From Mrakia gelida (lineage: Eukaryota; Basidiomycota; Tremellomycetes; Cystofilobasidiales; Mrakiaceae): DNA of 64,000 nucleotides. The stretch covers positions 1,364,001 through 1,428,000 of the forward strand of contig BRON01000004.1 in assembly GCA_024345305.1 (NCBI GenBank). The letters run 5' to 3'. The notes beneath the pieces are model-generated. The model did not search any database. It was not told the origin of the DNA and was given only the letters and a program-made list of their open reading frames with translations. Positions 33,527-45,150 of the stretch are shown here, piece by piece. The translations under genes and the position numbers were made by a program. The number at the start of each line of letters is the position of its first letter. The first letter of the stretch is position 1.

Positions 33527-34555
33527 GAGATCAACATGCACCAAAACCTTCGCCGTCCGTAGTAGCGCGTAGATGGGGAGACTCTTAAAACGACTAAAAC
33601 GAACAACGAACCTCTCCCATCTTGCCTTTCTCCTCCCTCTCCTCTTGCTTTTCTTCCCTTCCCCCTCTTACACTTTGTACCTCAACCCCATCTCATCTCG
33701 TAGCTCTCGACCTTCTCTTCTCTCTCCCTCCTCATCATCCTCTGTAGTATTTGCTTTTCTTCGAACCTCACGATCTGCCTCGTTCTTTGACGACGCGTTT
33801 TTTTCTTTCTCTTGGTCGGTCTATGCGGTGAACGTTCTGGTTGGTGGTTAGCTTTCCTTTTTTCCCTTTTTGTATATCTTCCTCGCTCGGTCCGTGACGT
33901 ATTTACCTACCTACTCTCCGTACAACCTAAGTCTGCTTTCTTCGTTTCGTTTCGACGTGTCTTTTTTGATTCGCGCTGCGTGTACTGATAGGTTTAGGCG
34001 ACGATGATGAACAACAAAATAAATGTCTTTGCTTTCTTTCTCTTGTCGGACGGGTTCGAGGTGGAGGAAAGTTGAGAGAGGGTGGGAGGGGGGGCGGGAG
34101 AGGAGGGAGAGCGAGCGGCGACGCGTCGAACAAAATCGATCTGAAAGGGGAGAGATCGCGTTGCGCGTCGAGGGAAGAAAGCCTCCCCGAGTTTCGACCT
34201 TGAGGGTATAGCGAGTAAGAAGAGACTCCATATCAGGGACTTGGCTAGCCCATCGTGCAACACCTCGTCCCTTTCTCGGTCTTTCCATTTCGTTCGTTTC
34301 CTCTTCGGTCGCAGGGATGACCCCTAGTAGTTAGCATCACTGGTTCAAATCCCTGCTCTAGTTTATGGACAACAGCTTTTTGCTTTGACGATCTTCGAGC
34401 CGCCTCCAGAGTCTGGACCTGACTGACCCGCCATCTTTCTCGCGACGCGTTTGTTTTCTTCCCGTTCGTTCTTTCCCTTTTCTCGCTGATTAGCAAAACG
34501 GAGCAAGCATCATAGAGCTAGCTATATTATGTTACAACCTATCTTCCCTTCTCAC
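33527..34555. other. convergent 3' region between PSP1-domain gene and RGP1
   Basis: About 1 kb without a supported gene. The first half is T/C-rich with few open frames and is probably 3' untranslated. A box-B-like GGTTCAAATCC lies at 34342-34352 inside a perfect 7-bp inverted pair (GCAGGGA/TCCCTGC), but no tRNA fold forms around it. Confidence 0.5.
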
Positions 34556-37500
34556 TCACATCTCTAACCAAGTGACACCCCCTTCCAACTCCACTCCATC
34601 GACCTTCCCAACCCCCAACTTCGAAGGCGGGAACACCTGAATCGGTACATCGCACTCGACCACCTCCGTCTTCATCTCCTTCCACCACCCCCCTCCCGCA
34701 TCCCTCTTCTCGCTCGTCTCGACCCTCCCACCCCTCCCTTCGACCACTCCTCCTCCCGAGGACGGCAAGACGGGAGCGATCGACGAAGCAGGCTCGTACC
34801 CGACGTGTCGAGGATCCAGATCCGGGTTCTTCCACGAAGGAACCAGATGCGTCGGTCTCACCACCGCCACCGCTTCCGACCCTACCACCCCTCCTCCTTC
34901 GACCTTCTCTCCCGCTCGATGGTGGTGTTTCGGCGGCACCGAGACGAGGAAGCTGAGTCTGATCTTCCACTCGACTCCTCCCGCTTTGACTCCCTCTCCC
35001 TCGCCTGCCCGGAGGACGAACGAAGGAGCAATGCCTGATCCTCCTGCTGTTCCGGGCGAGGGGATGTCGAGCGAGAAGGGTAGACGAGTAGTGTGGAGGG
35101 TGAGGGAGGAGTGGTGGTCGGCGTGGGTCTTCTTGAGAGGTTTGTTGAGGAGGTTGGGCGAGGCGGAGAGGGTTGCTGGGGATTGGAGGGAGGAGGGGAT
35201 GATTTCGTGGGTTTGGAGGAGGGCGGAACACTGAACGGAAAAAGTGACGTGGTGGGAGGTCAGCAACCTCGTCGAGGAAGCAAGAATGGGAGGGAAGACG
35301 CGACAAACCTTGAGAACCCGACGCGACGTGTCTCCCTGGTTGAAGTTGAGAACTCCGAGGACCGTCTCTCCTAGACGGTAGGCCGACTTGACGAGCGTGA
35401 AGACAGCAACGACTTGGCCGTCCTTCTCGATATCGTACGAGGCTGAGCAGAGAGAAGAAACAAAAGTCGCGTCCAGTCAGCTTTCTCGGAACGAGTCGAG
35501 AACGCGAGACAAGTTTGGGAAGCAACTCACCCTTCTGACTCCCTCTCAACAGACCCTCCAACACCTCCTCGCATCCCTCTCCATCCTCATCGGGTCCCAA
35601 CCCGCCGCTGAATCCCATCGTTCCACCATGCAGCCGAACCGCGAGCGAAGGTCTTCGACTCGGTTTCCCTTCTGCTCCGACGATGACCTCCGGAGGAAGA
35701 AGAACGGAGTGGGAGAGGGGACTGAGAGCTTGACTCCGAGTGTGCTTGTGGCTTTTGGGGGTACCGACGCTGACGGGGGTGTTGGTGGGCGTGCTTGGAG
35801 GCGAGGCGGATTCGGGAAGAGGAGGGAGGGCAGGAGGAGCTGGAGGAGGGAGGGTTGAGAGGAGATGGAGAGCGTAGGAGTCGAAGGATGAGGCGGTGGA
35901 GGGAAGAGCTGTGGCAGACAAAAAGGTGGTGGGCGAAGAGAAGGGGAGAAGAAGGATCAGCATGAGGTCGAGAGATTCCGAAGTCGAAGAACTCACGCGT
36001 CCGATCGTGTTCCTCCTTCTCGAGCTCCTCAACGGTGACGAGCTTCTTCGCGAGCTGAGGATCGAGTTCTTCTAGCTCGGCCTCCTCCTTCCGTTGAATG
36101 ATAGGCTGCATCAGGTCGTAGCCTTGTTTCGTCGTCGTAGCTGGAAGAGAAGGAAGCGAATGAAGTCAGCAACTCGTCTCGAATTCACGAGGCCGAGCGA
36201 CAAAGCGAAGAACGGACCATCTACACCTCCCCAGATCCTGACAGGAATCTTCAAAACCTTGCTCTTCCGTTGAGGCTTTCGCGGGATCCCAAAGTCGTCA
36301 ACTCCTGGACGAAGAGGAGGGACGGGGTACTCGACCTCGACGCCGATAACGAGGGTATACGAGATCTTGAGCGCCTTTCCTTGGAACGTCGGAGGTAGAC
36401 TCGGTGGTATCGGGAGACTGTAGACGACTACAGGCGCGAACCAAAGAAGCGAGACTCAGTTAGCGAGAGACGAAGAGACTTTGTCTCGCTCGACGCGTCC
36501 AAATGGAAATCGACTCACAATCCAACGTCTCCTTCCCGTCCTTCCCTCCCAGTTCGATCCCCACCCCCATCACACTCTTCAGCGTCTCCAGAACAGGGAC
36601 CTCCCTCACGCTCTCTTCCCATTTCCTCCTCCTCTCGCCCTCCAACGAACTTTCTGCTCCTCGTCCCCAAACCACCCCTCTCGCAATTCCGAAGAGACTG
36701 CTCGTCAAGCTCGGGGCTCTCGAGTGCCGAGGAGGAGGAGGCAGAGTGAACCATCCTTGAGATTGAGGTGTGGGCGGGGAAGGAAACGACCCTGTGCCGA
36801 CGAGGGATGACTGGAGGAGGGTGTGTCGAAGAGAGAGGAGAGATTCGGGAGGGAGGTACTGAGGCGAGGGAGTGAGCGTCGAAACGAGATGGACGTAGGA
36901 CCAGGTGATGATGAGACCTTGGGGGGACGTGTCGATGGGAGGCGGAGGAGGTGGTGCTGAGGGATGAGAGTTCTGGAAAGACTGAGGTCGTCCGAGTCCG
37001 ATCGAATTCGGTGGACGAATTGGTCGAGACGCGAGGGGAGTCGAAGGGTCCTCGCCGAACTCCTCCTCCTCTGGTTCTTCGGTCGGGAGGTCGACTTCCT
37101 GGGTGTACGAGTCCTCGAGCTTGGACTTCGGAGGATGAGGGTGACTTGGGTGGATTCCTAGACCGACGGGCGACTCGAGGATGGAGGTAAGTCCGTAGTT
37201 GGGTCCCGAGGAGGGAGAGATCGAGCCTGAGCGAGGAGACGCGTGTCGAGGGAAGCCTCCGGACTCTGGAACTGGCGAAGAGGAAGAGGATGCGAAGGGG
37301 GAGACGGGCATGTAGGAAGGTTTCCGAGCGTGTGGATGGGAAGCGGGGATAGAGGGAGGAGTGTCGCGTGAGGGAAGAGAGGAGAGGGCGGTCTGACGAG
37401 TTGGCGTTCGATTCGGAGAGTCTGCGAGAGCGAAGACGAAGAGTCAGCTACGACTTCGACTTCACTGTGAGAGTAGGCGTCGACTAACCTGTCTCTGTAG

Positions 37501-38284
37501 GCTTGCTCCCGTGTCCGTTGATCAAGGCTTCTCCTCTGTACGTGTCTCCTCCGTTGGGCATCGCTGAGATCGAGAGCGACCTTCCCATTCCTGGAGGTAC
37601 AGCCCGTCCCTTCCCCTTCCCTTCCACCACCGCAGTTTCTACAACAGGCTCGGATTCCCTCCTTTCTCCCAGCATAGGCAAGTCCGAACCTGAGATCGAC
37701 CTCTGCCTCGAATGCGAGTCGGGTTTCGACCCTCTCCCCAGCAACGCGAGCTTTGGCCTCGGCTGCTTCCCGATCTGACCTCTCCGAGGAGGAACCTCCT
37801 GGGATCCGTGCTTCTCCAAGCTCACGAGCGACGAGTAGCCCGCAGGAGGTTGGAGACCGTTGGACGAGAGCGACGATTCCAAGACCGGACCTGCCGTCTG
37901 GGGAACTCGTCCGTCCATCCCTCGAACGCTGAGACTCTGGACTGTCCGATGAGAGGGAGCGAACGCTCGACCTGGAGTTGCTGAGATGGGTTCTCTCGAG
38001 TTTCGTTCTGGCGAGAGGGCTCCAGGAGGTACGAGGTTGGAGGTTGATCTCGTTGTTTGAGGATGAGGAGGAGGGAGAGCTGGTTCTGTCGAAGGTGGCT
38101 CCGGGCGGGAGATCCGGAAAGATATTTTGGCTTGAAAGACTTCACCGGCGAAGGTTGAAGGATGGAGAGGGGTTACTGAGATGTGAAGTTTTGGAGGATC
38201 TGGTTGGTGGGCGTGGTGAGGATGGAGGTAGGAGGAGCCGGAGAGGGAAGCGAACGATGGGAGGGAAGGGATGAGGAAGACCAT
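34556..38284 (-). CDS. RGP1: Rgp1, Ypt6/Rab6 GEF subunit (Ric1-Rgp1 complex)
   Basis: The start at 38284 opens MVFLIPSLPSFASLSG, followed by LHISVTPLHPSTFAGEVFQ, the arrestin-like edge strand of Rgp1 proteins. Exon 1 ends at 37489 (796 nt). Later exons carry DSPNRTPTRQ and the long Ser/Pro linker (about 37.3-36.5 kb). The Rgp1 core follows: VYSLPIPPSLPPTFQGKALK, ISYTLVIGVEVEYP, VLKIPVRIWGGVD. Then QGYDLMQPIIQRKEE, SYDIEKDGQVVAVFTLVKSAY, LGETVLGVLNF and a tail ending GVELEGGVTWLEM. Rgp1 with Ric1 activates Ypt6/Rab6 at the Golgi for endosome-to-Golgi and intra-Golgi traffic. About six introns; I placed them by motif continuity rather than checking every junction. Low-complexity Pro/Ser insertions make it longer than yeast Rgp1 (663 residues). 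Confidence 0.85.
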
Positions 38285-39439
38285 CTCCGAGAGGCGAAGA
38301 TCCTACGACGTTGGAGGCGAAGCCAGGAGTGGAAGATGAGCTATCAACTGCAGAATGGGGAAAGCAAATCGGGTCAGCAAAGCCAGGAGGTAAGGCGAGA
38401 AGGGAAAAATAATGAGGGGAGGAAAGAGAAGGAAGGAGGTCTGAGCTGGCGTTCGTTCTCCTCCGACCCACTTTCAAAGAGACTAGAGCTTCCAAAAGAC
38501 ATCCGAGAGCAGAGACATGGATCCACAGGAAGCTCAAGTGCGTTCCTCGAGCATGAAAGAGCTTCGTTGGACGTTGCAGCTCGAGGAAGGGAGGAGGAAG
38601 CTCCAACCTTCCTTGCGATGATCCATCCATCCCTTCGACCGACCCTCTGCATGTCTACAAGCAACCGAGACCTCCAGCGACATCCTGACAGCAAGAGCCT
38701 CTGAAGTAACGATATATGTACTCACGAGTTGGTTATGAGGGTGCTTCCTGAGGCGAGAGAGAAGTCAACGGCGACGAAAGGTGATGAGGTCCGGAAGGGG
38801 ACGACGAGCTTGAACGTCTCCGAGCGAAGATGCCTGGGGCGTTTCAACGAGGTGAAGAGGTAGGGCTGATCCGACGGGTATAGAAGGGAGGTGAGGCCGC
38901 AATGAAGGATCGAAGTCGAATCTGGGAGCGTCGTGGTTGGTCGAGACCTTGAAAGGGCGGAGGAAGGAGGTGAGCTCGCCTCGTCGTCCGCCTGCGCCTT
39001 CTCGTCTCTCACATACTTTCTGAGAAAGAAAAAAAGGGCTTTGAGAGGAGAGGAGGGATCAAGCGATGAGCTGACGATCATCTTTTCTAGCTTCTGAAAA
39101 TGTTGAGGGATAATCTCAGGGAGGGGAACTCCGAAGAAAATCAACTTCAACTTTCGTGAGCTCGACGTTTCTTCCTTCCTTCAACCAGCTCGCCACCTCT
39201 GCAGTCTCTGCTCAGCTCCTTCGACTATACCCAAGCCAGGACCTTCTCATACAATCTCTGTACATCGAGGAACCTAATCAGCTCGAGAGCTCGCCTCTAG
39301 CCTAATCGAAGAAGCTTCAAAGGTCAGCTCCTCCTTCTCGCGCCTCCTTCCCTCCTTCTCTTTCGAGCTCACGAAAGCACTATAGCTGACCTCTAACACG
39401 CTCTTCGACCCCCTCAGTCACGACGGATCCTATCCATCC
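38285..39439. other. region upstream of RGP1 and RRN5-like gene with a weak minus-strand reading frame
   Basis: From about 39031 to 38727 on the minus strand a frame reads KYVRDEKAQADDEASS ... LFTSLKRPRHLRSETF ... TLITN, preceded by a CTTTCTCAG acceptor and followed by a GTGAGTACA donor. I could not connect it to RGP1 or to a start without a stop, and I recognise no domain. It may be a small gene or a leader exon of RGP1. The remainder (to 39439) is the C/T-rich upstream region of the + gene. Confidence 0.3.
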
Positions 39440-42239
39440 ATGTCCTCGTCCGCTTCCCTGCACGCTCCGTTGGACCCTACCCCATCGTCGAGCAAGCAAA
39501 CCTCCCTCCCTCTCGAACCTCGACGGTCCTCCTCCCCCTCCTCCTCTTCCTCCTCGCCTTCTCGTCCAAGGTCGCCCTCTCCCTCCACACCTCTCTCGAA
39601 CCTCGACTTCTACAAGATCTACCACGCTTCTCACGTCGCAACTTCTACCAACAAGCTCTTCGGTCGACCTCCTCCTTCGCTCGCTCAACCTCACTACGAA
39701 ACCCAAGACCTCTCCTTCCCTCTCCCCTCGACCGTCCGTCCAAACTCCAAATGGTCCTCAGAAGACAAGAACCTCTTCTTCGCCTCCCTCTGCCGTCACG
39801 GAAAATCTCGCTCGGACCTCATCGCCCAAGAACTCCTCGGTCGAAAATCCTTCCTCGAAGTCACGTCCTACCTTCACCTCCTCGACACCTCCCTCAAAGC
39901 AGCCTCCGCTCCCGGATCAGGGATCGCACGTCGGAAACGTCTGAGGTGGTCTCGAGAGAAGGCTCCTGCAGCCAGGGAGGTCACGAAGCGTTGGAGGCGG
40001 TACGAGGACGAGCTGGCCGAGGCGTTGCTCGAGACGGAGGAGGCGGAGGAGGAGCAGGAGAAGATCAAGAGGAGGAAGATCGTTGTCGAGGAGATCAAGG
40101 GGAAGGATCCGAATCAACTTCGACCCAAGTCTGGACGGAAGACTCCGAAGGAGTCGTATCTGCAGACGGAGTTGGACAAGAACGAACGAGGTTGGACAAG
40201 GGAGGACTGGTCGGCTTCGCTCAACCCTGACAAGCTCATGAACGTCGGACTCGAACTCGCCAACCCCATCCTCACCACCCAAGTCGAGACCAAGGCCCTT
40301 CCAGCACCTCTTCCTCCACCGATTGCAGTCCCCGAGAAGCTGTCGAAGCCGATGAAGGAGCAGCTGAACAAGGAGCCGACGTACGACGAGGTTCAGGCGC
40401 TCGTGAAGGAGAGGACTCAGTTGAGGCAGCAGGAGGAGCTCACGAAGGAGGCGAAGAAGGTCGAGTGGGAGAAGGAGAAGGAGAAGATGTTCGAGGAGAT
40501 GAAGGAGCAGGGGAAACCGAGGAGACATTGGGGAGGGACGAGGTTGGAGCTCGCCAAGTTGGGAGTGTTGAAGAGGTATCAGCAGGATGGGTTAGATCTC
40601 TTCTTCCTTGGTCGTTTAGGTCGTCATCTCGAGTGAGTACACGCGTCTGTCGATATCAGCATATAGACGCGACGAAGGAGCTGACGTTTCTGCGTCTCGA
40701 TCTTCTTCCAGAGCTCTTCCCTCGTACTCCTCCACCCTCGAAGACGCCGACTTCCCTCAAGAACTCTCCTACCTCACCCTCGTCGAACTCAAATCCCAAC
40801 TCAAAACTTACGTCTCCAACCTTCTTCGAGCCTCGATGGGTCTCCGGTCGTCAGGGAAGAAGCCCAGACATGTCTTCGTCCTCGACGAGGAAGGGAATCA
40901 GCGTCGAGGGAAGTCAGGCGAAGGAGACGCGACTTTGATCACGGCGGCTTCGGTTCGACGAGCTCAAGGGATGCTTGGTGGAGGGAGGTTCGTGCTCGAG
41001 TCTCCGGTGGAGGATGGCGAGGAGGAGGATGAGGAGGAAGAGCTGGAAGGGGAGGCGGGTGCGAAGAAGAAGAAGGACGTCGACGCGACTCGAGAGGACG
41101 GAAATCGAGACTCCTCGTCCGAGGAGGAGGAAGAAGACGACGAAGACGACCACCCCACCAAATCAATCACCTCCTCACGCCAAGGATCCACAGCACTCAG
41201 TACCTCAGGCGACGACTCCGACCTCGACCCAAACGAAGACCCTTACTCCCTCTTCCCCTCGATCAACCAACCTCTTTACCTCCCTCTCCCCGTCCCTCTC
41301 ACCCCAACCCTCAACCCCAAAACCTCCATCTATCCAATTCCCGCCGCTTCCAACCTCATCGATTCCATCCACTCACTCCCCTACCCTCAGCACGCCTGCA
41401 CCTCCTTCCATCCAGGACTCCTCACCCTCTCCTCCCTCCCGCCCTCCGACCTCCCAGACGATCGACCCACCTTCTTCCGTCCGAGGGATACGGACCTCGT
41501 TTACGACTCTTCCGACGAGGAGATGGACGAAGGGGAGGAGGCGGAGGGAGAGGTGGTGGATGAGGATCGAGAGGAAGAGGAGGAAAAGGGGATTGAGAGG
41601 AGGGATAGGAAGAGGGATAGGGATTGGGATGAGAGGGTTTGGGAGGTGGTGGAAGGGATGGATCCGGAGGGGAAAAGATGGTTGGATTTGCTGCCGTTGA
41701 TGGAGATGGAGGATGAGGGTGAGTCTTCGTTTCGTGAGCTTGAATGAGACGTTTATGAGAGAACGGGACCGCTGACTTTTGTTTTCGATTTGGTTCGCGA
41801 TTCGAATAGATCTTCTCCCACCGCCGAAGGAGCAGGAAGACTCGGAGGACGAAGCCATCATGGACTCCTGGGATGAAGATGGGGAGTCGGAAGATGGCAG
41901 GGCCGAGCTCGAGAACTGGGACGAGGAGGAGGAGGCGATGAACAACGAGAAGGAGGACAGGACCGCGAGCGACGCGTCGGACGACGGCGAGGAGACTCAG
42001 TCGAGGAGTCGTTCAGTCTCAGGAACTCCCGTACTGGGATCGTCTGCGTTAGGAAGCGATACGGAGGAGGAGGAGGAGAAGCGCGACGAGAAGCACGAGC
42101 AGCGGGAGAGCAGTGTCAGCGGAGGGGAGGACGATTTCGAGGTGAGTCGCGTTTCTTCGACACCTTTACCACTTCGTCGTCTCAAGCTGACTTTGTTCTT
42201 CCTTCTTCTTTCCTTCCTCTTCCTCAGATGGATATCTAG
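39440..42239 (+). CDS. Rrn5-like SANT-domain protein (Pol I upstream activation factor)
   Basis: Four exons (39440-40632, 40712-41718, 41810-42141, 42228-42239) give 847 codons. After a Ser-rich start come LDFYKIYHASHVATSTNK and the SANT/Myb-like WSSEDKNLFFASLCRHGKSR, DLIAQELLGRKSFLEVTSYL at about residues 95-145. This combination is the hallmark of Rrn5, a subunit of the upstream activation factor that primes RNA polymerase I at rDNA promoters. Middle helices (KSGRKTPKESYLQTELD ... HWGGTRLELAKLGVL) and a C-terminal half dominated by Glu/Asp tracts follow; the acidic part resembles histone-binding or nucleolar proteins. The last coding exon is only 12 nt (M-D-I-stop). Assignment to Rrn5 rests on the SANT segment and its N-terminal extension; another SANT nuclear factor is possible. 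Confidence 0.7.
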
Positions 42240-42402
42240 ACTACAGATCTCCTTTGTGACCAGATCTATGAACCCCTTATCGATCTCCGAAGGTAAACTG
42301 CGCCGTTCAATCGGATTAGATTTCCGAGGGACGGAATCGACGAGGTGAGCTCGAAATTTCAGCTTCCTGCTCCTTCTTCTTCCATAACACTCACGCCGAA
42401 TC

Positions 42403-43253
42403 ATGGTCCCTCCTCTTCCCTTCCTCCCTCTCGAAGTCAAGCACCACGTCCTTCGGTTCTGCGATCCCTCGACGCTCGCAAAGACGGCTCGAGTTTCGTT
42501 CGCCTTCCTCCAGCTCTCCTCCCCTCTTCTTTATCGGGACGTGAAGATCAACGGGAACGAGGCTCTACAGCTTCTCTTCTGCCACCGAGTGAGTCAAACT
42601 GCTCTCTCACTCTTTCTGTGCACTGTGGCTAACCTCTACGTTGCGTCCTCGCTCAGGACGAGCGAATTTAGCAAGCTCAACTCCATCCCTTCCTCGACCT
42701 CAACCAAATCCGAACTCTCACCTTCCAGCCCTCCCCACCCCCTTTCCACGCTCCCTCGCTATCCCTCGATCGACTCCCTCCCACGGCCTTCACTCTCCTT
42801 CTCCAAACCCTCACAATAACCCTCCCAGGATCCCACTTCTACGACCTCTGCGACCTCCTTCGATTCCTCAACCCTGCCCACCTTCACGTCCACGGCCAAC
42901 CCTATCCTCCCTACTCAACCTCAACCCCAAACCTCCCACTCCTCCGCTTGGGCTCTACCCCCTGGAATCGACTCGAGTCAGCTTCGTTCGTCGACGCGAA
43001 CGCTCTCTCTCGACCGGCTCTGGAGGGGTTCGCGGGAGCGACGTTTCGCTCGCTTCGGTACGATTTTCGACGGTCTGGGTTCGAGGAGTTGAGGAAGGCG
43101 TTGGAGATGAGTGTGGGGACGAGGATGGATCTTCTTCCGTGGACGGTGAGGGAGATGAGGGTTTGGGTAGAGACGGAGGAGGAGGGGAGGGTTTGGGATG
43201 GGTTGGGGTTTGGGGAGGAGAGGAGGGTTGTTGTTGTTGTTGAGAGGTTGTGA
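42403..43253 (+). CDS. F-box-like protein, subtype 2 (short)
   Basis: Two exons (42403-42588, 42672-43253) give 255 codons; the acceptor is ATTTAG at 42671, since the in-frame TAG is part of it. The N-terminus PLEVKHHVLRFCDPSTLAKT, ARVSFAFLQLSSPLLYRDV matches an F-box (LP.E....IL..L....L......V...W..L..PLLYR), which normally docks Skp1. The rest (LNQIRTLTFQPSP ... CDLLRFLNPAHLHVHG) is Leu-rich without regular repeats, as expected for a substrate-binding region. A second gene of this subtype lies at 48.1-49.2 kb (ILRFCDPRTLSSTAQVSLAF). It ends with VVVVVERL encoded by GTT repeats. The target cannot be inferred. Confidence 0.75.
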
Positions 43254-43411
43254 TGTCGTAAAGATGGATGGCCATCATCAGCTTTGAGGTGAAGAAGATC
43301 GAGAGTGACGGCTGCGAACGCTCACAAGTCGCGGAAGAAGACGAGGGAGGCTTCGCCGATCGCGACGCGACGTCGAGTTTCGAGTCTCGAGGGACCTGCT
43401 TCTTTCGGGTT

Positions 43412-44871
43412 TCAACCACGGTGTCGTCTACTGAAGGACACCAGGCGAAAAAAAAAAAAGACTGCATAGGATCCAAACCAAACTACATCGACGTCCCTCT
43501 CTTTCCGACCGCGACGCTCCTCAGCTCCTCGTTGCCAGTACACCTCCATCCCCTCCTCGTACAATCGCTCCAAACATCTGATCATCGTGGAAAGCAATCA
43601 AAAACGACGAGAGGTCAGCTGTGTTCGAGAATTTTACAGATTCAGAACAAGAGAGCTCACAGCTTCCAGACCGCATCGTCTCCCTCGCCCGCTCTCCAAG
43701 CGACGCGACGGAGCGCGACAAGATTGGTCGTCGAGATCGAGGCAAGCGGTTTCTTCAGCTGAACTTCCGTGGGGTAGGTAGTGGGAGAGAGGACGATGAG
43801 ATCCTCGAGCTCGGCGAGTCGGGCATGGACGAGAGGATGGATGAGGAAGGGAGTCGATCCGAGGGAGACGAGGGAGGTGAGAGACTCGAGGTGGGGAAGG
43901 AACGACGGTGCGTCTTCGCGAATCCACGGATTGAACCAGAGGAGATCTTCGATCCTCGCTCCGTGCCGACGGAAGAAGAGGGAGGGGTCGGAGCCTTGGT
44001 TCTGATCGTCGTGGAAGGTGAAGTGGAACCGACGCAGCTTTGGTAGGTCCATTTGAGCGAGGAGGTCCAATGTGAATCGACAGGGACTTTGAGCTCGGTC
44101 GAAGATGTCGAGGGTGTGAAGCTGAAGGAAGCTGATCTCTCCTTCGACGGGTGGGAGCTGACCTTTCGGGACGTCGAGGAAGATTTGGAGTACCTCTAGT
44201 TGCGGCGAGATGATGGCGAGGAGGGTAAGAAGATGCTGGGGGTCTGAGAAGTGGAGGTTGAGTGCGGAGGTGAGAGGGAGAGCACGGCTTTGAGGCAGGA
44301 AGAGGGAGGGAGAAGAGATGAGGTATGGGGCGTTGAGGTGTCGAAGCGAAGGGAGGAGGGCGAGAAGATGGCAAAGGTTCGCGACCTCGTCGGTTTCGGC
44401 CCAATCGTTCGATCCTGGACTCGGCCAGATCTGCAGCGACTTGACCATCGTCCCTAGTCGAAGAGTCGTTTGCGAGACCGCGTCGGACTGGATGAGCTCT
44501 TTGAAGGCGACGAAGGCGGCGAGAAGGTGCACTCGGACGAGCTCGCATCGCTTCTCCAAACACAAGGCCTACGAAAAGAAAGGAAGATGAATCAAGTTAG
44601 GAATCGAGTCTCCAGCTCGCGATACAAAATAGAGTGGGAAATTGCTCACTGAAAACCTTTTGCTGATGAGACTGATCCTGCCCAAAGCACCTCGTCTCGA
44701 AAGTCCCTCCGAGCTCAACGCTTCCCTCCGTTCCCCCTCCCGCCTCTGGTCCTGGAGGACATGATCCATTTCGTTGAGATACACATCCGACGGAAGAAAG
44801 ATGAGCCTCGTTTCATCGATCATCTGGGTCCAAACGCTCTCTGGGAGGGATAGAGCGAGGGAGGAAGACAT
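43412..44871 (-). CDS. F-box/LRR-like protein, subtype 3
   Basis: Exons 44871-44650, 44568-43661 and 43577-43412 join to 431 codons. The N-terminus (SLPESVWTQMIDETRLIFL ... LGRISLISKRFSALCLEKRC) is F-box-like, with the HLLAAF helix after it. The body is Leu-rich: MVKSLQIWP, NLCHLLALLPSLRHLNAPYL, LTSALNLHFSDPQHLLTLL, QLHTLDIFDRAQS, MDLPKLRRFHFTF, PHLESLTSLVSLGSTPFL, ALRRVAWRAGEGD. This layout fits F-box/LRR ubiquitin-ligase receptors. The C-terminus runs through a 12-base homopolymer (A on the + strand, 43448-43459) read as a Phe run, so the last 15 or so residues are sensitive to a one-base length error. It lies tail to tail with the gene at 42.4 kb. Confidence 0.7.
43448..43459. repeat. A12 homopolymer in the 3' coding end of the F-box/LRR gene
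   Basis: Twelve consecutive A on the + strand, read as TTT codons on the minus strand. It is the longest homopolymer I noticed in a coding exon here. Confidence 0.9.
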
Positions 44872-45150
44872 GGCTCAAGTTGGAGGAGGAAGGAGCGAGA
44901 GGTGATGGATCGAAGCTGCCGTTCAAGGAAGCCTTCCATCAGTCAGAGTTTCGACGATCATCCTGAGTGAAGGACAAGAGGACACTCACGAGGTTTTTAG
45001 TATTTTCAAGGCGATAGAAGAAAAAGAGAGTAAGGGCTCGTGGAAGACGGTAGGGAAGAACGAGAAAGGTCGAGCTCACCGTTTCGGGGCCAACGACGAC
45101 CGTCCTGCCCTTCCCTCCTTCGTCTCTTTACCGACCGCCTCCTTCTCAGC

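Noticed and set aside
34313..34375. tRNA gene suggested by GGTTCAAATCC (box B-like)
   Set aside because: No A box at the right distance, the T-stem does not pair, and the only perfect stem (GCAGGGA/TCCCTGC) encloses just 32 nt. Too short for a tRNA.
34539..36032. Long minus-strand ORF of about 497 aa
   Set aside because: It reads through introns of RGP1 in a shadow frame and is Arg/Ser/Pro low complexity; the true RGP1 frame carries the domain motifs.
42657..42671. Premature TAG in the short F-box gene at 42.4 kb
   Set aside because: The TAG is the AG of the acceptor ATTTAG; using it gives a clean 255-codon frame.
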